From Crotalaria pallida (lineage: Eukaryota; Streptophyta; Magnoliopsida; Fabales; Fabaceae), in contig CM075653.1 of NCBI GenBank assembly GCA_037953625.1, positions 124,001-188,000 of the forward strand: 64,000 bases of DNA. Direction: 5' to 3'. The first letter of the stretch is position 1. Every line of letters begins with the position of its first letter. The notes beneath the pieces were generated by a model that worked only from the letters and a program-made list of their open reading frames with translations, searched no databases and was not told where the DNA came from. Of the stretch, positions 23,019 to 35,500 are shown one piece after another. The translations under genes and the position numbers were made by a program.

Positions 23019-24827
23019 ACATGAAAATTGTGGTCTTAAGGCTTGGATGCCTTGATTTTATGCCAATATCAAAAAATAGGGATGATAAATTCAATATGCT
23101 ATGATGAAATCAGTTTTTTTACACATAATGAAAAAATCATGAAAATTGTGTATTTAAGGCTTGGATGACTTGAGTTTTCCAGAAAAAGTGGAAAAACACG
23201 AAAATCGTGGTCTTAAGGCTTGGATGTCTTGATTTTTTGCCAAAATTCAAAAACAGAGATGATAAAATAAAAAATGCTTCGATGATATAAGTTATTTACA
23301 CATAATTAAAAATTCATGAAAATTGCATATTTAAGGCTTGGATGACTTGAATTTTCTAGAAAAAGTGGAAAAACATGAAAGTTGTGGTCTTAAGGCATGG
23401 ATGCCTTGATTTTCATAAAATATTCAAAAATAGGGATGATAAAATACAAGATGCTGAGATGAGATGAGTTTTTTACACATAATGAAAAAATCATGAAAAT
23501 AGTGTATTAAGGTTTGGATGACATGGGTTATCCAGAAAAAGTGGAAAAACATGAAAATTGCGGTCTTAAGGCTTGGATGCCTTGATTTTCTGCCAATATT
23601 CAAAAATAGGGATGATGCTAAAGTGAGAGGAGTTTTTTACCCATAATGAAAATTTAATAAAATTTTGTATTTAAGGCTTGGATGACATGAGTTTTCCAGA
23701 AAAAGTGGAAAAACATGAAAATTGTCGTCTTAAGGCCTGGATTTCTTGATTTTCTGCCAATATTGAAAAATAGGGATGATAATTAAATATTCTTTGATGA
23801 GATGAGTTTTTTTACACATAATGAAAAAATCATGAAAATTGTGTATTTAAGGCTTGGATGACATGAGTTTTCTAGAAAAAGTGAAAAACGTGAAAATTGT
23901 GGTCTTAAGGCTTGGATGCCTTGATTTTCTACCGATATTCAAAAATAGGGATGATAAAATACAAGATGCTGAGAAGAGATGAGTTTTTTATATATAATGA
24001 AAAAATCATGAAAATTGCGTATTTAAAGCTTGGATGACATGAGTTTTCCAGAAAAAGTGGAAAAACATGAAAATTGCGGTCTTAAGGATCGGATACCTTG
24101 ATTTGCTACCAATATTCAAAAATAGGGATGATAAAATACAATATGCTGAGATGAGATGAGTTTTTTACACATAATGAAAAATTCATGAAAATTGCGTATT
24201 TAAGGCTTGGATAAGTTGTGTTTTCAAGAAAAAGTAGAAAAACATGAAAATTGTGGTCTTAAGGTTTAGAAGCCTTGATTTTCTTCCAAAATTAAAAAAT
24301 AGGGATGATAAAATACAAGATGCTTCGATAAGATGAATTTTTTAGACATAAGGAAATAATCTTGAAAATTGTGTATTTAAGGCTTGGATGAGTTGAGTTT
24401 TAAGGCTTGGATGAGTTGAGTTTTCTAGAAAAGGTGGAAAAACATGAAAACTGAGTCTTAAGGCATGGATGCCTTGATTGTTAGCCAATATTCAAAAACA
24501 TGGATGATAAAATACAAGATGTTTCGATGAGATGAGTTTTTTACACATAATGAACAAGTCATGAAAATTGTGTATTTAACTCTTGTCTGACTTGAGTTTT
24601 CCCGAAAATGTGGAAAAACATGAAAATTGTTGTCTTAAGGCTTGGATGCCTTGATTTTCTGCCAATATTAAAAAAACAGGTATGATAAATACAAGATGCT
24701 ACAGTGAGATGAGGTTTTTACATACACATAATGAAAAAATCACTAAAACTGTGTATTGATGGCTTGGATGACATGAGTTTTCAAGAAAAAGTGGAATAAC
24801 ATGAAAATTGTGGTCTTAAGGCTAGGA

Positions 24828-25090
24828 CACTACAAGAATTTTCTTGGACAGCTACGGAATTTTGCTAGGAAATATTTTCCTAGCAGTTTCATAGCAAATC
24901 TGCTACAGAATAGATACGAAATTAATTTCCATAGTTAGTTTTCAATGATATAAAATTCACTTATTAAAAGAAAAACAACTATGGAACAACTACGATTTAG
25001 CTAGGGATTATTGGTAACAATATAAAATTCCGTAGCTGACTAGTTTGCTAGAAAATATTCCGTAGCTGATGAAATTTATGGCCCAACCCG
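24828..25090 (+). mobile_element. CACTA transposon terminus, cassette 1
   Basis: Begins CACTACAAGAATTTTC, the classic plant CACTA (En/Spm) terminal inverted repeat. Subterminal motifs follow in both orientations: CAGCTACGGAAT at 24849-24860, then ATTCCGTAGCTG at 25027-25038 and 25057-25068, plus looser copies. A hairpin at 24863-24885 has perfect 10 bp arms (TGCTAGGAAA/TTTCCTAGCA). The subterminal repeats would be transposase-binding sites. No opposite terminus (ending TAGTG) is present, so it is one end only. The uninterrupted satellite homologue of the insertion site is at about 8754-8770. Confidence 0.85.
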
Positions 25091-25491
25091 CTAAATTTTT
25101 ACACTCCCGCCGAGCAAAATATTCCCTTCTCTTTCACTTTCAGATCCCTTCTCTCTTTTCACTTTCAGTTCCCTTCTCTCTTTTCACCACCGCGTCCCTC
25201 CGCCTCCCTCCTTCACCACCGCGTCCCTCCTTCACCATCGCCTCCCTCCTTTTTCTTTTCGTTTTCACTATCATTTCACTCTCTTCCCTTCTCTTTCACT
25301 AATCCCTAAATCCCTAACTTCACCACCACCTCATTTCACCATCACTTCCCTTCGTCACCACCGCCTCCCTTCGTCACGGCCTCCTCCCTCATCCTTCCCT
25401 CCTTCCCTGCTTCAATTTCACTAAACCCCTAACTTCCCTACCACGATTTCACTCTCCCTTCTTGCGTTTTGGATAGTTGGCGTTCTGGTGA
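25091..25491 (+). other. CT-rich leader-like segment, cassette 1
   Basis: A pyrimidine-rich stretch (CTTCTCTTTCACTTTC, CACCACCGCGTCCCTCC repeats, CCCTAAATCCCTAAC) follows the CACTA subterminal region. It resembles the 5' untranslated leader of a plant gene and may belong to the first CACTA gene. The frame at 25069-25302 is low-complexity Ser/Pro/Phe and I do not believe it is a protein. Confidence 0.5.
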
Positions 25492-25508
25492 GCCTGCAAT
25501 AGCCTTAC
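25492..25508. other. Deletion junction with 17 bp templated filler
   Basis: Relative to cassette 2, bases 39327-40212 (886 bp) are missing here and 17 bp are inserted. Fifteen of the filler bases (CTGCAATAGCCTTAC) copy a sequence lying about 27 bp downstream. This is the signature of end-joining repair after a double-strand break. Confidence 0.8.
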
Positions 25509-25959
25509 CTTGTTGGAGATCTGCAATAGCCTTACCTTGTTGCTCTACGATTCTCATTTGCTGTCTCATCAGAGACAAGAGTTCAACATCCCGTGAGAGC
25601 GTAGACTGTCATGAGTTTGAACGGTGTGTTGTACTGACTGAGTGAGCACGCTCGCCGCGGTGGCGGTGCTGTTCAGTGTTGGTTTCTCCGAGCTCAGAGC
25701 GTAACTGCACGCGCCGACCTCCACCAGGAAACTGGGTTGGGTTTGCGGTGTCTTCAGTGTGGATGGTGTAGGGTCCACTATGGGTATGAGTGAACTCTGG
25801 TGGAGGAGGTGGTGACGGGGGAGGAGGCGGTGGAGGGGGTGGTGGTGAGGACCTCGCTGCCCTGTTGGCTTCCAGGTGGAGGCGCAGGTCCTCAGTCGAC
25901 GGCACCCTTCTTGGACGCCCCCTCCTCCTTCTCTGGACCGGCTGCTCTTCTTTAGACAT
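25509..25959 (-). pseudogene. Truncated LTR-retrotransposon gag, cassette 1
   Basis: Same gag as cassette 0, read from ATG 25959-25957, with the basic patch and the poly-proline run. It carries the same premature TGA (25611-25609) as cassette 0 where cassettes 2 and 3 have CGA. Beyond the stop, the frame continues with the helix around DAELLSLMRHQMRIVEQQ before the deletion junction. No function is expected. The frame that also extends upstream to 26013 only adds codons through the PBS. Confidence 0.7.
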
Positions 25960-25994
25960 GGTGAAATCTTCTGAGTGGGGTTGAAATTTATCTC

Positions 25995-26012
25995 TCCCCA
26001 CAGACGGCGCCA
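25995..26012 (-). other. Primer-binding site, cassette 1
   Basis: TGGCGCCGTCTGTGGGGA on the minus strand, one base from the LTR, identical to cassette 0. Confidence 0.75.
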
Positions 26013-26013
26013 A

Positions 26014-26585
26014 TGTGATGTCCTAGACGGCGAGGACCTCCGAGGGTGTAGGAGATGACCTTCGAAGGAGCCTCTGTCTAGGGTTAATATGTGATGTTTG
26101 GGGGAAGTCCTCAGGTGGCTAAGGGAAAGGCCAAGAAGCAACCCTAATCACTGGTGTGTGAGGGTGACAATTAGGGTTAGAGGACGTACCTGAGCCCCAT
26201 GTAGTACTGAGCTACTTATAGGGGGAGCTGGTTGCCCTAATGGGCTTGCTTTGGGCCCAAGTAGGGCCAGCCTGTACTGAGCTAGGAGCGGATAAGGTTG
26301 GATGAGCTGTCCTTGTGGATAAGGTAGTGAGCTGTCCTTGTGGATAAGGTAGTCAGTTGTTCTTGTGGATAAGGTGATGAGCTGTCCTCATGTCCTAGAT
26401 GTCGGACTTGGGGAGGTGTCGGACCTGGGTGTCGGAACTGAGTGGGAACACGAGGTTGGCCTGTACCTGGCATCTGTTCGGCCGTTGAGCATTGAGCTCG
26501 GCCAAGCGCTCAGAAGGCTTCCTGAAGGGTCCTCAGGGCTTCGGCAAGGCGGTTTAAGGACCTCGGCCAGGCCGAGTCCACCACA
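26014..26585 (-). mobile_element. LTR of truncated retrotransposon, cassette 1
   Basis: A 572 bp copy of the cassette LTR with the same inverted ends, a TATAAGT box at 26220-26214 and the 25 bp repeats from 26304. It joins satellite at 26586 at exactly the same satellite position as cassette 0, so these are copies of one insertion event, not separate insertions. Confidence 0.85.
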
Positions 26586-29500
26586 ATGAGTTTTTTTTCA
26601 CATTAATGAAAAAATGATTAAAATTGCGAATTTAAGGCTTGGATGACTTGAGTTTTCCGGAAAAAAGTGGAAAAACATGAAAATTGTGGTCTTAGTGTTT
26701 GGATGCCTTGATTTTCTGCCAATATTAAAAATGGGGATGATAAAATACAAGGTGCTTTGGTGAGATGAGTTTCTTTACATATAATAAAAAAAATCACTAA
26801 AAATGTCTATTTAAGGCTTGGATGACTAGAGTTATCCAGAAAAAGTTTAAAAACAAGAAAATTGTGGTCTTAACACTTGGATGCCTTGATTTTCTGCCAA
26901 TATTCAAAAATAGGAATGATAAAATTCAAGATGTTTCGATGAGATGAGTTTTTTATACATAATGAAAAAATCATGAAAATTGTGTATTGAAGGCTTAGAT
27001 GACATGATTTTTCCAGAAAAAAGTGGAATAACATGAAAATTGTGGTCTTCAGGCTTGGATGCCTTGTATTTCTGCCAATATTCCAAAATAAGGATGAAAA
27101 AATACAAGATGCTTCGTAGAGATGAGTTTTTTTTATACATAATGAAAAAATCTTGAAAATTGTGTATTTAAGGCTTTGATGACTTGAGTTTTCCAAAAAA
27201 TGTGGAAAAACATGAAAATTGCGGTCTTAAGGCTTGGATGCCTTGATTTTTTGCCAATATTCAAAAGCATGGATGATAAAATACGAGGTGCTTTGGTGAG
27301 ATGAGTTTTTTTACCCATAATAAAAAAAAAAATCACTAAAATTGTCTATTTAAGGCTTGGATGACTAGAATTTTCCAGAAAAAGTGTAAAAACAAGAAAA
27401 CTGTGGTCTTAACGCTTGGATGTCTTGATTTTCTGCCGATATTCAAAAATAGGGATGATAAAATACAAGATGCTTCGATGAGATGGATTTTTTACACATA
27501 ATGAAAAAATCATGGATTTGTGTTTTTAAGAATGAAATGACTTAAGTTTTCAAGAAAAAGTGGAAAAACGTGAAAATTGTGCTCTTAAGGCATGAATGCC
27601 TTGAATTTTATTCAATATACCAAAATAGGGATGATAAAATTCAAGATGCTTCGTAGGGGTGAGTTTTTTACTTATAATGAAAAAATAATGAAAATAGTCA
27701 ATTTAAGGTTGGATGACTTGAGTTTTCCAGAAAATTGTGTATTTAAGGCTTAGATGACTTGAGTTTTCCAGAAAAAGAGGAAAAACTTGAAAATTGTGGT
27801 CTTAAGGCTTGGATGCCTTGATTTTCTGTCAATATTCAAAAATAGGGATTATAAAATACAAGATGCTTCGATGAGTTGAGTTTTTTACACATAATGAAAA
27901 AATCATGAAAATTTTGTATTTAAGACTTGGATGACATGAGTTTTCCAGAAAAAGTGGAAAAACGTGAAAATTGTGGTCTTAAGGCTTGGATGCCTTGATT
28001 TTCTACCAATATTGAAAAATAGGGATGATAATATACAAGATGCTGAGATGAGATGAGTTTTTTACACATAATGAAAAAATCATGAAGATTGTGTATTTAA
28101 GGCTTGGATGACATGAGTTTTCCAGAAAAAGTGGAAAAACATGAAAATTGCGGTCTTAAGGCTTGGATACCTAGATTTTCTACCAATATTTAAAAATAGG
28201 GATGATAAAATACAAGATACAGAGATGAGATGAGTTTTTTACACATAATGAAAAATTCATGAAAATTACGTATTTAAGGCTTGGATGACTTGAGTTTTCC
28301 AAAAAAAGTGGAAAAAGATGAAAATTGTGGCCTTAAGGTTTGGAAGCCTTGATTTTCTACCAAAATTAAAAAATAGGGATGATAAAATACAAGATGCTTC
28401 GATAAGATGAATTTTTTAGACGTAAGGAAATAATCTTGAAAATTGTGTATTTAATGCTTGGATGACTTGAATTTTCCAGAAAAGATAGAAAAACATGAAA
28501 ACTGTGGTCTTAAGGCATGGATGCCTTGATTGTTAGCCAATATTCAAAAACAGGGATGATAAAATTCAAGATGCTTCGATGAGATTAGTTTTTTACACAT
28601 AATGAACAAGTCATGAAAATTGTGTATTTAACGCTTGTATGACTTGAGTTTTCAAGAAAAAGTGGAAAGACATGAAAATTGTAGTCTTAAGGTTTGGAAG
28701 CCTTGATTTTCTACCAAAATTAAAAAATAGGGATGATTAAATACGATATGCTTCGATAAGATTAATTTTTTAGACATAAGGAAATAATCTTGAAAATTGT
28801 GTATTTAAGGCTTGGATGACTTGAGTTTTCCAGAAAAGGTGGAAAAACTTGAAAATTGTGGTCTTAAGGCTTGGATGCCTTTGATTTTTGGCAATATTTA
28901 AAAATAGGGATGATAAAATATAAGATGTTTCGATGAAATGAGTTTTTTTACATATAATGAAAAAGTCATGAAAAATGTGTATTTTTAAGGCTTGGATGAC
29001 TTGAGTTTTCCAGAAAAAGTGGGAAAACGTGAAAATTGTGGTCTTATGGCTTGGATGCCTTGATTTTATGCCAATTATAAAAATAGGGATGCAAAAATAC
29101 ATGATGTTTCGATGAGATGAGTTTTTTACACATAATGAAAAAACATGAAAATTGCGTATTTGAGGCTTGGATTACTTGAGTTTTCCGAAAAAAAGTGCAA
29201 AAATATGAAAAATTGTGGTCTAAAGGATTGGATGCCTTAATTTTCTGCCAATATTTAAAAAGAAGGATGATAAAATACAAAATGCTACGTTGAGATGAGT
29301 TTTTTACACATAATGAAAAAATTACTAAAATTGAGTATTTAATGCTTCGATGACATGAGTTTTCCAAAAAATGTGGAAAAACATGAAAATTGTGGTCTTA
29401 AGGCTTGGATGCCTTGATTTTCTGCTTATATTCAAAAATAGGGATGATAAAATACAAGATGTTGAGATGAGATGTGTTTTTTTACACATAATGGAAAAAT

Positions 29501-32500
29501 CATGAAAATAGTGTATTTAAGGCTAGGATGACTTGAGTTTTCCAAAAAAAGTTGAAAAACATGAAAATTATGGTCTTAAGGCTTGAATGCCTTGATTTTT
29601 TTGCCAAAATACAAAAACAGAGATGATAAAGTACAAGAAGTTTCGATGAGATGAGTTTTTTAAACATAATGAAAAATTCATGAAAATTGCGTATTTAAGG
29701 CTTGGATGACTTGAGTTTCCAGAAAAAGTGGAAAAACATGAAAAAATGGTCTTAAGGCTTGGATGACTTGATTTTCATAAAAAATTCAAAAATAGGAATG
29801 AGAAAATACAAGATGCTTTGATCAGATGAGTTTTTTACACATAAGTAAATAATCTTTAAAATTGTGTATTCAAGGCTTGGATGACTTGAGTTTTCTAGTA
29901 AAGGTGGAAAAACATGAAAATTGTTGTTTTAAGGCTTGGATGCCTTGATTTTTTGCCAATATTTAAAAACAGGGATGATAAAATACAAGATGCTACGGTG
30001 AGATGAGTTTTTTTTACACATAATGATAAAATTACTAAAATTGTGTATTTAAGGCTTGAATGACATGATTTTTCCAGAAAAAGTGGAATAATATGAAAAT
30101 TGTGGTCTTAAGGCATGGATGCCTTGATTTTTCTGCCAATATTGAAAAATAGGGTTGATAAATTCAATATGTTTCGATGAGATGAGTTTTTTACACGTAA
30201 TGAAAAAATCATGAAAATTGTGTATTTAAGACTTAGATGGCATGAGTTTTCCAGAAAAAATGGAAAAAGATGAAAATTGTGGTCTTAAGGCTTGGATGCC
30301 TTGATTTTCTTCCAATATTAAAAAACATGGATGATAAAATAATAGATGCTACGGTAAGATGAGTTTTTTACACATAATGAAAAAATCACTAAAATTGTAT
30401 ATTGAGTGCTTGAATGACATGAGTTATCCAAAAAAAGTGGAATAACATGTAAAATGTAGTCTTAATGCTTGGATGCGTTGATTTTCTATCAAAATTAAAA
30501 AACAGGGATGAAAAAAAATACAAGATGCTACAATGACAGAAGTTTTTTTACACATAATGAAAAAATTACCAAAATTGCATATTTAAGGCTTGGATGACAT
30601 GAGTTTTCCAGAAAAGGTAGGAAAACATTAAAATTTTTGGTCTTAACGCTTGTATGCCTTGATTTTCTGCCAATATCGAAAAATAGGGATGATAAATTCA
30701 ATATGCTTCGATGAGATGAGTTTTTTTACACATAATGAAAAAACCACGAAAATTGTGTAGTTAAGGCTGGGATGACATGAGTTTTCTAGAAAAAGTGAAA
30801 AACGTGAAAATTGTGGTCTTTAGGCTTGGATGCATTGATTTTCTGCAGATATTAAAAAATAGGGATGATAAAATATAAAATACTGAGATGAGATGAGTTT
30901 TTTACACATATAGAAAAAATCATGAAAATTGTGTATTTAAGGCTTGGATGACTTGAGTTTTCCAGAAAAAGTGGAAAACGTGAAAATTGTGGTCTTCAAG
31001 CTTGTATGCCTTGATTTTCCACCAGTATTCAAAAATAGGGATGATAAAATTCAAGATGTTTCGATGAGATGAGTTTTTTTACACATAATGAAAAAATCAT
31101 GAAAATTGTGTATTTAAGACTTGGATGACATGAGTTTTCGAGAAAAAGTGGAATAACATGAAAATTGTGGTCTTAAGGCTTGGATGCCTTGATTTTCTAC
31201 CAAAATTCAAAAAATAGATGATAAAATACAAGATGCTACAGTGAGATGAGTTTTTTACACATAATGAAAAATTAATAAAACTGTGTATTTAAGGCTTGAA
31301 TGACATGAGTACTACAGTAAAAGTGGAATTACAAGAAAATTGTGGTCTTAAGGCTTGAATGCCTTGATTTTATGCCAATATTAAAAATAGGGATGCAAAA
31401 ATACATGATGCTTCGATGAAATGAGTTTTTTACACATAATGAAAAAAACAAGAAAATTGCGTATTTAACGCTTGGATGACTTGAGTTTTCCGGAAAAAGT
31501 GGAAAAACACGAAAATTTTGGTCTTAAGGTTTGAATGCCTTTATTTTCTGCCAAAATTAAAAATGAGGATGATAAAATACAGGATGCTGAGATGCGATGA
31601 GTTTTTTACACATAATTAAAAAAATCATGAAAATTGTGTATTTAAGGTTTAGATGACTTGAGTTTTCCAGAAAAAGTGGACAAACATGAAAATTGTGGTT
31701 TTAAGGCTTGAATGCCTTGATTTTCAACCAAGATTCTAAAATATGGATGATAAAATACAAGATGCTGAGATGAGATGAGTTTTTTACACATAATGAAAAA
31801 ATCACTAAAATTGTGTATTTAAGGCTTGGATGACTTGAGTTTTCCAGAAAAAGTTAAATAACACGAAAATTATGGTCTTAAGGCTTGGATGCCTTGATTT
31901 TTTGCCTATATGAAAAAATAGGGATGATAAAATACAAGATGCTGAGATGAGATGAGTTTTTTACACATAATGAAAAATCCGGAAAATAGTGTATTTAAGG
32001 TTTGGATGACATGAGTTTTTCAGAAAAAGTGGAAAAACATGAAAATTGTGGTCTTAAGGCTTGGATGACTTCATTTTTTTCATTTCTAAAAAACAGGATG
32101 ATAAAATACAAGATGCTTCGATGAGATGTGTATTTTACACATAATGAAAAGTCATGAAAATTGTGTACTTAAGGCTTGGATGAATTGAGTTTTCTAGAAA
32201 AAGTGGAAAAATGTGAAAATTGTGGTCTTAAGGCTTAGATTCCTTGATTTTATGCCAAAATTTAAAAAAAAGAAATTATTAAATACAAGAAATTATTATT
32301 AACACATAATGAAAAAATCATTAAAAATATGTATTTAAGGCTTGGATGACTTGAGTTTTTCAGAAAATGTGGAAAAACATGAAAATCGTGGTCTTAAGGC
32401 TATGATACCTTGATTTTCTGCCAATATTCAAAAATAGGGATGATAAAATACAAGATGCTGAAATGAGATACGTTTTTTTACACATAATGAAAAAATCATG

Positions 32501-35500
32501 AAAATTGTGTATTTAAGGCTTGAATGACTTGAGTTTTCCAAAAAAAGTGGAAAAACATGAAAATTGTGGTCTTAAGGCTTGAATGCCTTGATTTTCTGCC
32601 AAAATTCAAAAAATTGATAATAAAATACCAGATGCTACGATGAGATGAGTTTTTTACACATAATGAAAAAATCACTAAAATTGTGTATTTAAGGCTTGGA
32701 TGACATGAGTTTTCCAGAAAAAGTGGAATAACATGAAAATTGTGATCTTAAGGTTTGGATGCCTCTATTATCTACCTATATTTAAAAATTGGGATGATAA
32801 ATTAAATATGCTTCGATGAGATGAGTTTGTTACACACAATGAAAAATCATGATGAAAATTGTGTATTTAAGGCTTGGATGACTTAAGTTTTCCAAAAAAA
32901 ATGGAAAAACATGAAAATTGAGGTCTTAAGGCTTGGATGCCTTGATTTTCTTCCAATACTAAAAGACAGGGACGATAAAATACAAGATACTATGGTGAGA
33001 TGAGTTTTTTATACATAATGGAAAAATCACTAAATTGTGTATTTAAGACTTGGATGACATGAGTTTTCTAGAAAAAGTGGAAAAACATGAAAGTTGTGGT
33101 CTTAAGGCTTGGATGCCATGATTTCTTTCAATATTCAAAAATAGGGATGATAAAATACAAGATGCTTCGATGAGATGAGTTTTTTTTACACATAATGAAA
33201 AAATCATTAAAATTGTGTATTTAATACTATGATGACTTGAGTTTTGGTGAAAAGATGAAAATTGTGGTCTTAAGGCTTGGATGCATTGATTTTCTGTCAA
33301 TATTAAAAAACAGGGATGATAAAATACAGGATGCTAAGATGATTATTTTACTCGTAATGAAAAAATCATGAAATTTGTGTATTTAAGGCTACGATGACTT
33401 GAGTTTTCAGAAAAAAAAGTGTAAAACATGAAAATTGTGGTCTTAAGGCTTGGATGCCTTGATTTTCTGCCAAATTTCAAAAAAGGATAATAAAATACCA
33501 GATGCTACGGTGAGATGAGTTTTTTTACACATAATGAAAAAATCACTAAAATTGTGTATTTAAGGCTTGGATGACATGAGTTTTCCAAAAAAAGTGGAAT
33601 AACATGAAAATTGTGATCTTAAGGTTTGGATGTCTTAATTATCTACCTGTATTGAAAAATAGGGATGATAGATTAAATATGCTTCGATGAGATGAGTTCT
33701 TTACACATAATGAAAAATCATGATGAAAATTGTGTATTTAAGGCTTTGATGACTTGAGTTTTCCAAAAAAAATGGAAAAACATGAAAATTGTGGTCTTAA
33801 GGCTTGGATGCCTTGATTTTCTTAAAATACTAAAAGACAAGGACGATAAAATACAAGATGCTATGGTGATATGAGTTTTTTATACATAACGAAAAAATCA
33901 CTAAATTGTGTATTTAAGGCTTGGATGACTTGAGTTTTCCAGAAAAAGTGGAAAAACATGAAAGTTGTGGTCTTAAGGCTTGGATGCCATGATTTTCTGC
34001 CAATATTCAAAAATAGGGATAATAAAATACAAGATGCTTCGATGAGATGAGTTTTTTACACCATTAAAAAAAATGAAAATTGCCTATTTAATGCTTGGAT
34101 GACTTTAGTTTTCCAAAAAAGTGGGAAAACATGAAAGTTGTGGTCTTAAGGCTTGAATGCCTTTATTTTCTGCCAATATTAAAAATGGGGATGATAAAAT
34201 TCAAGATGCTGAGATGCGATGAGTTTTTTACACATAATTAAAAAATCATGAAAATTGTGTATTTAAGGTTTAGATGACTTGAGTTTTCCAGAAAAAGTGG
34301 ACAAACATGAAAATTGTGGTCTTAAGGCTTGAATGCCTTGATTTTCAACCAAGATTCAAAAATATGGATGATAAAATACAAGATGCTGAGATGAGATGAG
34401 TTTTTTACACATAATGAAAAAATCACTAAAATTGTGTATTTAAGGCTTGGATGACTTGAGTTTTCCAGAAAAAGTGAAATAACACGAAAATTATGGTCTT
34501 AAGGCTTGGATACCTTGATTTTCTGCCTATATGCAAAAATAGGGATGATAAAATACAAGATGCTGAGATGAGATGAGTTTTTTACACATAATGAAAAATC
34601 AGGAAAATAGTGTATTTAAGGTTTGGATGACATGAGTTTTTCAGAAAAAGTGGAAAAACATGAAAATTGTGGTCTTAAGGCTTGAATGACTTCATTTTTT
34701 TCATTATTAAAAAACAGGATGATAAAATACAAGATGCTTCGATGAGATGTGTATTTTACACATAACGAAAAGTCATGAAAATTGTGTACTTAAGGCTTGG
34801 ATGAATTGAGTTTTCTAGAAAAAGTGGAAAAACGTGGAAATTGTGGTCTTAAGGCTTAGATTCCTTGATTTTATGCCAAAATTTAAAAAAAAGAAATTAT
34901 TAAATACAAGATGCTACGGTGCGATGAGTTTTTTTTCACATAATGAAAACATCCCAAAATTGTGTATTTAAGGCTTAGATGACATGAGTTTTCAGAAAAA
35001 GTGGAAAAACATGAAAATTGTGGTCTTAAGGCTTGGATGCCTTGATTTTCTGCCAATATCGAAAAATAGGGTTGATAAATTCAATATGCTTCGATGAAAT
35101 GAGTTTTTTTGCACATAATAAAAATATCATGAAAATTTTGTATTTAAGGCTTGGATGACTTGAGTTTTCTAGAAAAAGTGAAAAACGTGAAAATTGTGGT
35201 CTTATGGCTTGGATGCCTTGATTTTTTGCCAATATTCAAAAATAGGGATGATAAAATACAAGATGGTGAGATGAGATGTGTTTTTTACACATAATGAAAA
35301 AAACAAGAAAATTGCGTATTTAACGCTTGGATGACTTGAGTTTTCCGGAAAAAGTGGAAAAACACGAAAATTGTGGTCTTAAGGTTTGAATGCCTTTATT
35401 TTCTGCCAATATTAAAAATGGGGATGATAAAATTCAAGATGCTGAGATGCGATGAGTTTTTTACACATAATTAAAAAATCATGAAAATTGTGTATTTAAG

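Larger units (their letters stand above)
18877..24827 (+). repeat. 177 bp satellite, array A (right part)
   Basis: About 34 monomers continue array A beyond the Copia element. Compared with array B (from about 33255), one monomer-scale deletion lies just after the insertion, near 18967-18975. A 22 bp tandem duplication near 24380-24425 is private to this array. A ~1.5 kb block is duplicated in tandem (19985-23018). The array ends in a monomer interrupted by the CACTA terminus (GGCTAGGA then CACTA). Confidence 0.95.

Noticed and set aside
25069..25302. Plus-strand 77 aa frame at the CACTA leader (also 38904 and 59999)
   Set aside because: Low-complexity Ser/Pro/Phe from a pyrimidine tract; better explained as untranslated leader.
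25300..25320. Telomere-like CCCTAAATCCCTAAC
   Set aside because: Only two imperfect units in a CT-rich leader; a telo-box-like promoter motif at most, not interstitial telomere.
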